This document shows positions 36,496 to 48,400 of a DNA stretch of 64,000 bases, in pieces (the first letter of the stretch is position 1; every line of letters begins with the position of its first letter). The notes under the pieces are model-generated. The model was not told where the DNA came from and searched no databases. It saw only the letters and a list, made by a program, of their open reading frames with translations. The stretch lies in the NCBI RefSeq assembly GCF_008704395.1, contig NZ_CP023695.1, positions 6,138,001 to 6,202,000 on the forward strand. The letters run 5' to 3'. The stretch is from Streptomyces alboniger (GTDB lineage Bacteria > Actinomycetota > Actinomycetes > Streptomycetales > Streptomycetaceae). The position numbers and the translations under genes were made by a program.

Positions 36496-39400
36496 CGCCA
36501 CGGCGGTCTCGGCCGGCGCGGCGACGGCGAGCGCCGTCCCGGCGTCCTGCCCGAGCACCTCACCGCCGATGTACTCGACGAGCGCGGCGGGCGTCGGGTA
36601 GTCGAAGACCAGGGTCGCGGGGAGCCGCAACCCGGTCTCGCCGCCCAGGCGGTTGCGCAGTTCGACGGCGGTCAGCGAGTCGAAGCCCAACTCCTTGAAA
36701 GCGCGCCCCGGCTCGACCGCGTCCGCGCCACCGTGACCGAGAACGGCGGCCACGTGCGTACGTACGAAGTCCAGCAGCACGCTGTCCTGCTCGCCCCGCG
36801 ACAGACCGGCCAGGCGCTGCGCCAGACCCGATCCGGCGGCCACGGCCCCGGTCCGGACCGTGCGCCGCGCGGGAGATCCGACGAGCTTGTGGAGCAGCGC
36901 CGGAACGGTACCGCCCTGTGTCCGCAGCGCCGCCAGGTCCAGCGGGATCGGAACGAGCGTCGCCTCCGTGCCGCGGACCGCGGCGTCGAACATCGCGAGC
37001 CCTTCCTCCGAGGTGAGCGGCACGGTCCCCGCACGCCTCATGCGCTCGATGTCGGCGGCCGAGAGGTGTCCGGTGATGCCGCTGCGCTGCTCCCAGAAGC
37101 CCCAGGCGAGTGAGGTGGCGGGCAGTCCCTGGGCGCGGCGGTGGGAGGCCAGCGCGTCCAGGAAGCTGTTGGCGGCCGAGTAGTTGCCCTGCCCGGCCTC
37201 GCCGAACACACCGGCCGCGGAGGAGAAGAGGACGAACGCGGAGAGGCCGAGGTCCTTCGTCAGCTCGTGCAGATGGACGGCGGCGTCCGCCTTGGGGCGC
37301 AGGACCGCGTCGAGCCGGTCCGGGGTGAGGGAGTCGATGACCCCGTCGTCGAGAACACCGGCGGTGTGGATGACCGCGGTGAGGGGGTGTTCGGCGGGGA
37401 CGTCGGCGATGAGGGCCGCGAGGGCTGCGCGGTCCGAGGCGTCGCAGGCGGCGACGGTGACGGTGCTCGCGCCGAGGGCGCTGAGTTCGCCGGCCAGCTC
37501 GTCGGCACCCTCGGCGTCACGGCCTCGGCGGCTGGTGAGGACGAGGTGTCGTATGCCGTACTCGGTGACGAGGTGACGGGCGAACAGCGCGCCGAGCGAG
37601 CCGGTGCCACCCGTGATCAGGACCGTGCCCCGGTTGTCGATACCGGCTCCCGGCTCAGTTCCCCGGCCGGAGAAGCGGGCCAGGCGCGGGACGAGGGCCT
37701 TGCCGCCGCGCACGGCCACCTGCTCCTCACCCGTGGCGGTGACGGCCGTGAGGAGTTCGGCCCCGGTGGCGTCGGTCGCCTCCAGGTCGATGAGGGCGAA
37801 CCTTCCCGGGTTCTCGGCCTGCGCCGACCGTACGAGGCCCCAGACAGGGGCGTGCACGAGGTCCTCGACGCCGTCGTCCGCACCCGTCGCGACCGCGCCC
37901 CGGGTCACGAAGACCAGGCGGGAGTCGGCGAAACGGCTCTCCGCGAGCCAGCCCTGGAGGAGCTCCAGCACGCGATGCGCGGTCGCACGGACGGTGCCCG
38001 CGACGTCCGCCTCGGAAGGACCGGCCGTGGCTGTGGCCGTGAGCGGTACGAACACCACGGCGGGCACGCTGTCCGCCTGAGCCAACTCCGCCAGCTCCGC
38101 CGGATCCGCGCCGACGATGGCCGACATGATGCTCGCGCCCGGGTTGGCCGGGGGGAGGGGCAGTTGCGGCCATTGCACGTGGAAGAGGGAGTCGTGGAAG
38201 GGGTGGTGGCCGGTGGTGAGTTCGTCGGGGGTGGTCTGGCGCCAGGTGATGGTCTGTGCGGTGAGTACGGGTGTGCCGGTGTTGTCGGTGGCGGTGAGGG
38301 TGTTGTTGGTGGTGGAGAGTTTGACGCGCAGGGTGGTGGCGCCGGTGGCGTGGAGGGTGACGTGGTTCCAGGTGGAGGTGGTGCGTGCCTGTTCGTGGGG
38401 GGTGAGGGGCAGGGCGTGCAGGGTGGCGTCGAGAAGGGCGGGGTGGAGGCTGAAGCCGTCGGTGGTGGCGGTTTCGGGGAGGGTGACCTCGGCGTAGATG
38501 TCGTCTTCGAGCTGCCAGGCGGCGCGCAGGCCCTGGAAGGCGGGTCCGTAGGTCAGTTGGGCGTGTGCGAGGTGTTCGTAGGTGGTGTCGACGTCGATCG
38601 CGACGGCACCCCGCGGCGGCCACACCGACAGATCGAGAGACTCTTCCCCAGACGCTCCCTCAGCCATGGCGGACAGCACGCCGTCCGCGTTGAGCACCCA
38701 TGCCTCGTCCGCTTCCGCCTCCTCGGGCCGGGAGAAGATCCGCACCGTGCAGAGCCCGTTCTCGTCGGCCTCCTGCACGGTCACGCGCAGCGCGATGCCA
38801 CCGCGCTGGGGGAGGACCAGCGGGGCCTGGAGCGTCAGGACGTCGATCGTGCCGTGCCCGACCTGGTCACCGGCGTGGATCGCCAGCTCGACCAGCGCCG
38901 AGCCCGGCACCACTGCCGTGCCCATGACGGTGTGGTCGGCCAGCCACGGCTGCGACTGGAGGGAGAGCCGGCCGGTGAGGACGGTGGTGTCCGAGTCCGG
39001 GAGAGCGATGGTGGCGCCGAGCAGCGGGTGCCCGGTGGTGCCGAGCCCGAGGCTGGTGGCGTCGCCGGACGAAGCCGTCGCTTGCAGCCAGTAGTGCTGG
39101 TGTTGGAAGGCGTAGGTGGGGAGGTCGACGCGGTGTGCGTCGTGGCCTGCGAAGACGCCGTCCCAGTTGAGTTCGGCGCCGTGGACGTGGGCGGTGCCGA
39201 TGGCCTGGGTGAGGGTTTCCGCTTCGGGGCGGTTCTTGCGGAGTACGGGCGTGAATGCCGCGGTGTTGGTGAGAGTCTGCTGGGCCATGGCGGAGAGGGT
39301 TCCGTCGGGGCCGAGTTCGATGAAGGACGTGACGCCTTGTTCGGCGAGGTGGGTGATGCCGTCGGCGAAGCGGACGGCTTGGCGGACGTGGCGGACCCAG

Positions 39401-42400
39401 TAGTCGGGTGAGCTGATGTCTTCGGGGGTGGCGAGTTGGCCGGTGAGGTTGGAGACGACCGGGATGTTCGGGGTGCCGTAGGTCAGGCCTGCTGCGATGG
39501 TGCGGAATTCGTCCAGCATGGGTTCCATGCGGGGTGAGTGGAAGGCGTGGCTGACGCGGAGCTGGTGGACCTTGCGGCCCTGCTCGCGCCAGTGCTCCAG
39601 CACCTCGGTCACGGCGGTCTCGTCGCCGGAAATCACCACGGACGTGGGTCCGTTGATGGCGGCGATGGCAATCTCGGACTCGCGGCCTTCGAGCGTTTCC
39701 AGAACCTCAGCTTCGGTGGCCTGGATCGCGGCCATGGCCCCGCCAGCGGGGAGCGCCTGCATGAGGCGACCGCGTGCCGCGACGAGCTTGGTCGCGTCGC
39801 CGAGGGTGAAGACACCGGCCACATGGGCGGCGGTCAGTTCACCCACGGAGTGCCCGACGAGGAAGTCAGGGGTCAGCCCCCACGCCTCCACCAACCGGAA
39901 GAGTGCGACCTCAATGGCGAAGAGTGCGGCCTGCGTGTAGACGGTCTGGTCGATCAGACCGGCGTCCGTCTCGTCCGTACCGAAGACGACATCCTTCAGC
40001 GGACGCTCCAGCTGCCCGTCAAAGTGCGCGCACACTTCGTCGAAGGCAGCGGCGAACACCGGGTAGGTCTCATACAGCTCGCGGCCCATTCCGGCCCGCT
40101 GGCTGCCCTGACCCGTGAACAGGAACGCGACCCGCCCGCTGCTCGTGCTGCCCGTGGCCATGGACCCGGAGTGTTCGCCGGCCGCCAACGCGGCGGTACC
40201 TGCCATGAGTTCATTCAGGTCAGAGCCGGTGATGACGGCTCGGTGCTCGAAGCGGGCCCGGGTGACAGCGAGGGAGTACCCCACGTCGGCCGGACGCAGG
40301 TCGGAGTTGTCCCGTACGAAGGAGTACAGCCGCTCGGCCTGTGCCCGCAGCGCGTCCTCCGTCTTGCCCGACAGGACCCACGGAACGACCCCACCGACGA
40401 CAGGAGCCTCGGAGCCCGCCTCGACGGACGCTTCGGAGTCATCGACCGGTGCCTGCTCGATGATGGTGTGCGCGTTCGTGCCGCTCAGGCCGAACGACGA
40501 GATGCCGGCCCGGCGCGGGTGCCCGGTCTCCGGCCACTCCCGCGCCTCGGTCAGGAGCGACACCGCACCCGCCGACCAGTCGACCTCGGGCGACGGCTGA
40601 TCCACATGCAGGGTCCGCGGGAGGACACCCTCCCGTATCGCCATGACCATCTTGATGACACCGGCGACACCGGCTGCCGCCTGGGTGTGACCGATGTTGG
40701 ACTTCACGGAGCCGAGCCAGAGCGGTTCGGCGCCCTCGCGGCCTTGGCCGTAGGTGGCGAGCAGGGCCTGGGCCTCGATCGGGTCACCCAGCCGCGTGCC
40801 GGTGCCGTGCGCCTCGACCACGTCCACGTCCGCGGCGGACAGGCCCGCGCCCGTGAGGGCCTGGCGGATGACGCGCTGCTGCGAGGGGCCGTTCGGAGCG
40901 GTCAGACCGTTGGAGGCGCCGTCCTGGTTGATGGCGGAACCGCGGACGACGGCGAGCACCTGGTGGCCCTTGCGCCGCGCGTCCGACAGCTTTTCGACCA
41001 GCAGCATGCCCACGCCCTCGGCCCACGCGGTGCCGTCGGCGGCACCGGCGAAGGCCTTGCAGCGGCCGTCGGGGGCGAGGCCGCGCTGGCGCGAGAAGTC
41101 CACGAACGTGTCCGGCCCCGCCATCACGGTGACACCGCTGACCAGCGCCAGCGAGCAGTCACCCTGCCGCAGCGACTGCACGGCCAGGTGCAGGGCGACG
41201 AGCGAGGACGAGCAGGCCGTGTCCACGGAGACGGCCGGGCCTTCGAGGCCGAGCGCGTACGAGATGCGGCCCGAGGCCACGCTGCCGGACGTGCCGGTGC
41301 TGAGGTAGCCCTCCAGGTCCTCCGGGACCGACTGGAGGCCCGGGAAGTAGTCGGTGGCCATCACACCGGCGAAGACACCGGTCTGGCTGCCGCGCACCGA
41401 ATCGGGGTCGATGCCCGCACGTTCGAAGGCCTCCCAGGCCGCCTCCAGCATCAGACGCTGCTGGGGGTCCGTGGCGAGCGCCTCGCGCGGCGAGATCCCG
41501 AAGAACGCGGGGTCGAAGTCGCCCGCCCTCTCCAGGAACCCACCGACCTGGACGTAGGTCGTGCCCGTCTTCGCCGGATCCGGGTCGTACAGGCTCTCGA
41601 CGTCCCAGCCGCGGTCCGTCGGGAACGGCGAGAGCCCTTCACGCCCGTCGAGCAGCAGCTGCCACAGCTCCTCCGGGGAGGACACCCCGCCGGGGAAGCG
41701 GCAGCTCATACCCACGATCACGATGGGGTCGTCGTCCGACCCCGGCGTGCCGACCGGAACCACCTGCGAGTTGGCGCCGGTCGTGCCGCTCGCGTCGGTC
41801 CCCGCGGCACCGAGGAGTTCGGTGCGCAGGAAGTCGACGAGTGCGGCGGGCGTCGGGTAGTCGAAGACCAGGGTGGCGGGGAGCCGCAGCCCGGTCTCGC
41901 CGCTCAGACGGTTGCGCAGTTCGACCGCGGTGAGGGAGTCGAAGCCCAGTTCCTTGAAGGCGCGCTTCGGCGCGACGGCGTCCGCGCTGCCGTGGCCCAG
42001 AGCGGCCGCGACGTGAGTACGCACCAGGTCGAGCAGTACGCCGCTCTGCTCACCTTCCGGCCGCCCGGCGAGGCGGAGAGCCAGCGATGACGTCTCGGCG
42101 CCGGTGCTCGTCCCGCCGGCGACACGGCGGGCGGGAGAGCCGGCCAGACCGCGCAGCAGCGCGGGCAGAGCTGTGCCCTGGCCGCGCAGCGCGGCGAGAT
42201 CGAGCGGCATGGGCACGAGCAGTGCCTCGTCCGACGACGAGATGACGGCGTCCAAGAGGGACATGCCGAGCTGCGAGGAGATCGGCAGCATGCCTGACCG
42301 CTTGATGCGCTCGATGTCGGCGGCCGAGAGGTGCCCGGTGATGCCGCTGCGCTGCTCCCAGAAACCCCACGCGAGTGAGGTGGCGGGCAGGCCGAGTGCG

Positions 42401-45400
42401 TGGCGGTGGTGGGCGAGTGCGTCGAGGAAGGTGTTGGCGGCCGCATAGTTCGCCTGGCCCGCGTCGCCGAAGACACCGGCGGCGGAGGAGAAGAGGACGA
42501 AGGCGGTGAGGTCCAGGTCCTTGGTGAGGTCGTGGAGGTTGAGCGCGGCGTCCGCCTTGGGGCGGAGCACGGTGTCGAAACGCTCGGGGGTGAGGGCGTT
42601 GATGACACCGTCGTCGAGGACACCGGCCGTGTGGATCACGGCATCGAGGGGACGCTCGGCGGGGACACCGGCGAGGAGGGCCGCGACGGCCTCACGGTCG
42701 GCGGCGTCGCAGGCGGCGATCTCCACGGTGTCCGCGCCGAGTTGGGCCAGTTCGGCGGCCAGTTCAGGTGCACCCGCAGCGTCGAGTCCTCGGCGGCTGG
42801 TGAGGATGAGGTGGCGTGCGCCGTGTTCGGTGACGAGGTGGCGGGCGACGAGGGAGCCCAGAGCACCCGTGCCGCCGGTGATCAGGACGGTCCCGGACGG
42901 GTCCAGGGGTGAAGCGGTGGTCTCGGTGAGGGCCGGGCGGGCCAGGCGCGGCACGCGCAGGGCGCCGTCGCGGAGTGCGGCTTCGGGCTCGTCGGAGGCC
43001 AGGAGCGGCCAGAGAGTGGTGAGTTCGGGCGACTGGGTGTCGGTGTCGATGAGGAGGAACCGGTCGGGGTTCTCGGACTGGGCTGCGCGTACCAGGCCCC
43101 ACACGGGTGCGTTGGCCAGGTCGGTGACAGCGTCGTCGGGACCGGCGGCGATGGCACCGCGCGTGACGAAGACCAGGCGGGAGTCGGCGAAGCGGTCCTC
43201 GGCCAGCCACTCCTGGACCAGGGCCAGGGTGTGGTGGGTGGCCTGGTGCGCTGCGGCGGCCGCGTCGGTGTCCTCGTAGGCCGTCAGCGGGGCGAAGACG
43301 ACCTGGGGGATGGCGTCGGCGGCGGCCAGTTCACCCAGGCTGGGGAATGCCGGTCCGTCGGTGAAGAGGTCCGGCTGGTCGCCCAGTACGGCCCAGGTCT
43401 GGGGTTCGGCGGGTGCCGGGTTGAGTTCGGGCCAGTCCAGGCGGTACAGGGAGTTGTGGAATCCGGTGTGGCTGGTGGTGAGTTCGTCGGGGGTGGTCTG
43501 GCGCCAGGTGATGGTCTGGGCGGTGAGTACGGGTGCGCCGGTGTTGTCGGCGGCGGTGAGGGAGCCGGTGGTGGTGGAGAGTTTGACGCGCAGGCTGGTG
43601 GCGCCGGTGGCGTAGAGGGAGACGTCGTGCCAGGTGGAGGTGGTGCGTGCCTGCTCGTCGGGGGTGAGGGGCAGGGCGTGCAGGGCGGCGTCCAGGAGTG
43701 CGGGGTGCAGTCCGAAGCCGTCGGTGGAGGTGCCTTCGGGGAGGGCGACCTCGGCGTAGATGTCGTCACCGAGTCGCCAGGCGGCACGCAGGCCCTGGAA
43801 GACCGGGCCGTAGGACAGTTCGGCCTGGGCGAGACGCTCGTAGACCGCATCTGTATCGAGGGAGGCGGCGCCCTGCGGCGGCCACACCGACAGGTCGAAG
43901 TCGGCATCCTGGGCCACTCCGGTGACGCGGCCCGTGGCGTGGCACACCCACGGCTCGTCGATCGAGGCCTCTTCGGCGCGCGAGTAGATCGCGACGGCCC
44001 GGTGCCCGTCTTCGTCGGTGTTGTCCACGGTCACCCGGAGGGCGACGGCACCCTGTGCGGGCAGGACGAGCGGAGCCTGGAGCGTCAGCTCCGCCAGCGC
44101 ACCGCAACCGGCTTCGTCACCCGCCTGGGTCGCCAGCTCCACCAGGACCGACGAGGGCACCATCGGGACGCCCATCACCACATGCTCCGCGAGCCACTCG
44201 TGGGATTGCAGCGAGAGACGGCCGGTCAGCAGGATGGTCCCCGTCGCGGGCAGCGCGACCGCCGCGCCGAGCAGCGGGTGCGTGACCGACGCCAGGCCGG
44301 CAGGGGCAAGGCTGCCGGTGGGGACAGTCTGCTCCAGCCAGTAGTGCTGGTGCTGGAAGGCGTAGGTGGGGAGGTCGACGCGGTGTGCGTCGTGGCCTGC
44401 GAAGATGCCGTTCCAGTCGAGTTCGGCGCCCTGGATGTGGGCTTGGGCGAGGGCGGAGGTGAGGGTTTCCGCTTCGGGGCGGTTCTTGCGGAGTACGGGG
44501 GTGAAGAGTGCCTCTTCTGTGTCGGTGAGGGTTTGCTGGGCCATGGCGGAGAGGGTTCCGTCGGGGCCCAGCTCGATGAAGGACGTGACGCCCTGTTCCG
44601 ACAGGTGGCTGATGCCGTCGGCGAAGCGGACGGCCTGGCGGACGTGGCGGACCCAGTAGTCGGGCGAGCCGATGTCCTCGGGAGAGGCGAGCTGGCCGGT
44701 GAGGTTGGAGACAACCGGGACGCTCGGAGTCCCGTAGGACAGACCCGCCGCGATGGTGCGGAATTCGTCCAGCATGGGTTCCATGCGGGGTGAGTGGAAG
44801 GCGTGGCTGACGCGCAACTGGTGGACCTTGCGGCCCTGTTCACGCCAGTGCTCCAGCACCTCGGTCACGGCGGTCTCGTCGCCGGAAATCACCGCGGACG
44901 TGGGTCCGTTGATGGCGGCGATGGCGATCTCGCGCTCGCGGCCTTCCAGAAGCGGGAGGATTTCCGCCTCCGTGGCCTGGATCGCGGCCATGGCACCGCC
45001 AGCGGTGAGCGCCTGCATAAGCCGTCCACGCGCGGCGACGAGCTTGACGGCATCTTCCAGGGTGAAGACACCGGAGACGTGCGCGGCGGCCAGTTCACCC
45101 ACCGAATGCCCGACGAGGAAGTCAGGAGTCAGCCCCCACGCCTCCACCAGGCGGAAGAGCGCGACCTCGATCGCGAAGAGCGCAGCCTGCGTGTAGACGG
45201 TCTGGTCGATCAGACCGGCGTCCGTCTCGTCCGTACCGAAGACGACATCCTTCAGCGGACGCTCCAGCTGCCCCTCAAAGTGCGCGCACACTTCATCGAA
45301 GGCGGTGGCGAAGACGGGATACGTGTCATACAGCTCGCGGCCCATTCCTGCCCGCTGGCTGCCCTGCCCCGTGAACAAGAACGCCAGCTTGCCGCGCCGC

Positions 45401-48400
45401 ACGCTCCCCGAGGTCACCGCACCCGACGCATCCCCGGCCGCCAACGCGGCGGTTCCTGCGAGGAGTTCATCCACATCGGAGCCGGTGATGACGGCCCGGT
45501 GCTCGAACCGGGCCCGGGTCACAGCGAGGGAGTAGCCCACGTCCGCCGGACGCAGCTCGGAGTTCTCCCGTACGAAGGAGTACAGCCGCTCGGCCTGCGC
45601 CCGCAGCGCGTCCTCCGTCTTACCGGACAGGACCCACGGCACGACCCCACCGACGACCGGAGCCTCGGAGCCCGCCTCGTCGACGGCGGCGTCGACGGCA
45701 GCCGGCGCCTGCTCCAGAATCACATGCGCATTGGTACCGCTGATACCGAAGGACGAGACGCCCACCCGGCGCGGACGCCCGGTGTCCGGCCACTCCCGCG
45801 CCTCGGTCAGCAGGCGGACGTCGCCCGCCGACCAGTCGATCTCGGGCGAGGGCTCATCCACATGCAGGGTCTGCGGCAGCACACCCTCCCGCATCGCCAT
45901 GACCATCTTGATGATGCCCGCGGCACCGGCTGCCGCCTGGGTGTGACCGATGTTGGACTTCACGGAGCCGAGCCAGAGCGGTTCGGCGCCCTCGCGGCCT
46001 TGGCCGTAGGTGGCGAGCAGGGCCTGGGCCTCGATCGGGTCGCCGAGCCGCGTGCCGGTGCCGTGCGCCTCGACCGCGTCCACGTCCGCGGCGGACAGGC
46101 CCGCGCCTGTGAGGGCCTGGCGGATGACGCGCTGCTGCGAGGGGCCGTTCGGAGCGGTCAGGCCGTTGGAGGCGCCGTCCTGGTTCACGGCCGTGCCGCG
46201 GACGACCGCGAGCACCTTGTGGCCGTTGCGCTCCGCGTCGGAGAGCCGCTCGACGAGCAGCATGCCCACGCCCTCGGCCCAGATCGTGCCGTCGGCGGCA
46301 CCGGCGAAAGCCTTGCAGCGGCCGTCGGGGGCGAGGCCTCGCTGGCGCGAGAAGTCCACGAAGGTGTCCGGCGTCGACATGACGGTGACACCACCGGCAA
46401 GCGCCAGCGAGCACTCTCCCCTGCGCAGCGACTGCACGGCCAGGTGCAGGGCGACGAGCGAGGACGAGCAGGCCGTGTCCACGGAGACGGCCGGGCCTTC
46501 GAGGCCGAGCGCGTACGAGATGCGGCCCGAGGCCACGCTGCCGGACGTGCCGGTGCTGAGGTAGCCCTCCAGGTCCTCGGGGACCGACTGGAGGCTCGGG
46601 AAGTAGTCGGTGTTCATGACGCCGGCGAAGACGCCGGTCTGGCTGCCGCGTACGGACGCCGGGTCGATCCCCGCGGCCTCCAGCGACTCCCAGGACGCTT
46701 CGAGGAGCAGCCGCTGCTGCGGGTCCATCGCCAGCGCCTCACGCGGCGAGATCCCGAAGAATCCGGCGTCGAATTCCGCCGCGGAGACGAATCCCCCCTG
46801 GCGGACGTACGTCGTGCCGACGCGCGCCGGGTCCGGGTCGTACACGCCCTCGATGTCCCAGCCGCGGTCGGTGGGGAACGCGGAGAGACCCTCGCCCTTC
46901 CCGACCACCATGCGCCAGAGGTCGTCCGGCGAGGCGACGTCACCCGGGAAGCGGCAGGCCATACCGACGATGGCGATCGGCTCGTCGTCGTGACGCGGCC
47001 CGGCGGCCGGGGGCACGGGACCGGCGATGGCGGACTGGTCGGCGAACGTCTCGGCGAGGAGGTGCTCCACCAGCGCCGACGGGGTCGGGTAGTCGAACGT
47101 GAGGGTCGCCGGGAGGCGGAGGCCGGTGAGGGTGTTCAGGCGGTTGCGCAGCTCGACCGCGGTCAGCGAGTCGAACCCCACCTCCTTGAAGGCTCGCCCC
47201 GGCTCGATCGCCCGCGCGTCGCCGTGACCGAGTACGGACGCGACGTGACCGCGTACGAGTTCCAGCAAGGTGCTCGTCCGCTCGGCGGGCGAGAGTCCGG
47301 CCAGCCTGCGGGCCAGGGCGGACGTGCCGCCCGCCGCCCCGCTCGCCGCGACCCGGCGCGCCGGCATGCCGACGAGCCCGCGCAACAGGGCGGGGACCGT
47401 GGCCGAAGGCGCACGGAACGCGGCGAGGTCCAGGCTCATGGGCGACGAGACAGCGGCGCCCGATGTGCGTGCTGTGTCGAGGAGTTGGAGGGCGTGGGTG
47501 GTGGGGAGGGGGGTCATGCCGGAGCGGTGGATGCGCTCGATGTCGGCGGTGGTGAGGTGTCCGGTGATTCCGCTGCGCTGTTCCCACAGGCCCCATTGGA
47601 GGGAGGTGGCGGGCAGGCCGAGTGCGTGGCGGTGGTGGGCGAGTGCGTCGAGGAAGGTGTTGGCGGCGGCGTAGTTGCCCTGACCCGGGTCGCCGAAGAG
47701 ACCGGCGGAGGAGGAGAAGAGGACGAAGGCGGAGAGGTCCAGGTCCTTCGTCAGCTCGTGCAGATGGACGGCGGCGTCGGCCTTGGGGCGGAGAACCGCG
47801 TCGAGGCGCTCGGGGGTGAGGGCGTTGATGACGCCGTCATCCAGGACACCGGCGGTGTGGATCACGGCGGTCAGTGGACGCCCGCTGTCGACCGAGGTGA
47901 GCAGCGTTTCGAGGGAGCCGCGGTCGGCGGCGTCGCAGGCGGCGATCTCCACGGTGTCGGCGCCGAGTTCGGTCAGTTCGGCGGTGAGCTGCGGGGCGCC
48001 TTCGGCGTCGAGTCCTCGGCGGCTGGTGAGGATGAGGTGGCGTGCGCCGTGTTCGGTGACGAGGTGGCGGGCGACGAGGGAGCCCAGAGCACCCGTGCCG
48101 CCGGTGACGAGGACGGTCCCGGCCGGGTCCAGGTGGAAGTCCGCCGGCTCGCCGTCGGCGACGGTCACCCGGACCAGGCGCGGCACGCGCACCGAACCGT
48201 CACGGAGTGCGGCTTGGGGCTCGTCGGCGGCCAGGAGCGGCCAGAGAGTGGCGAGTTCGGGCGATTCACCGTCGGTGTCGATGAGGACGAACCGGTCGGG
48301 GTTCTCGGCCTGCGCGGAGCGTACGAGGCCCCAGACGGGCGCGTTGGCCAGATCGGTCACGTCTTCACCCGGCCCGGCGGCGACGGCACCACGGGTGACC

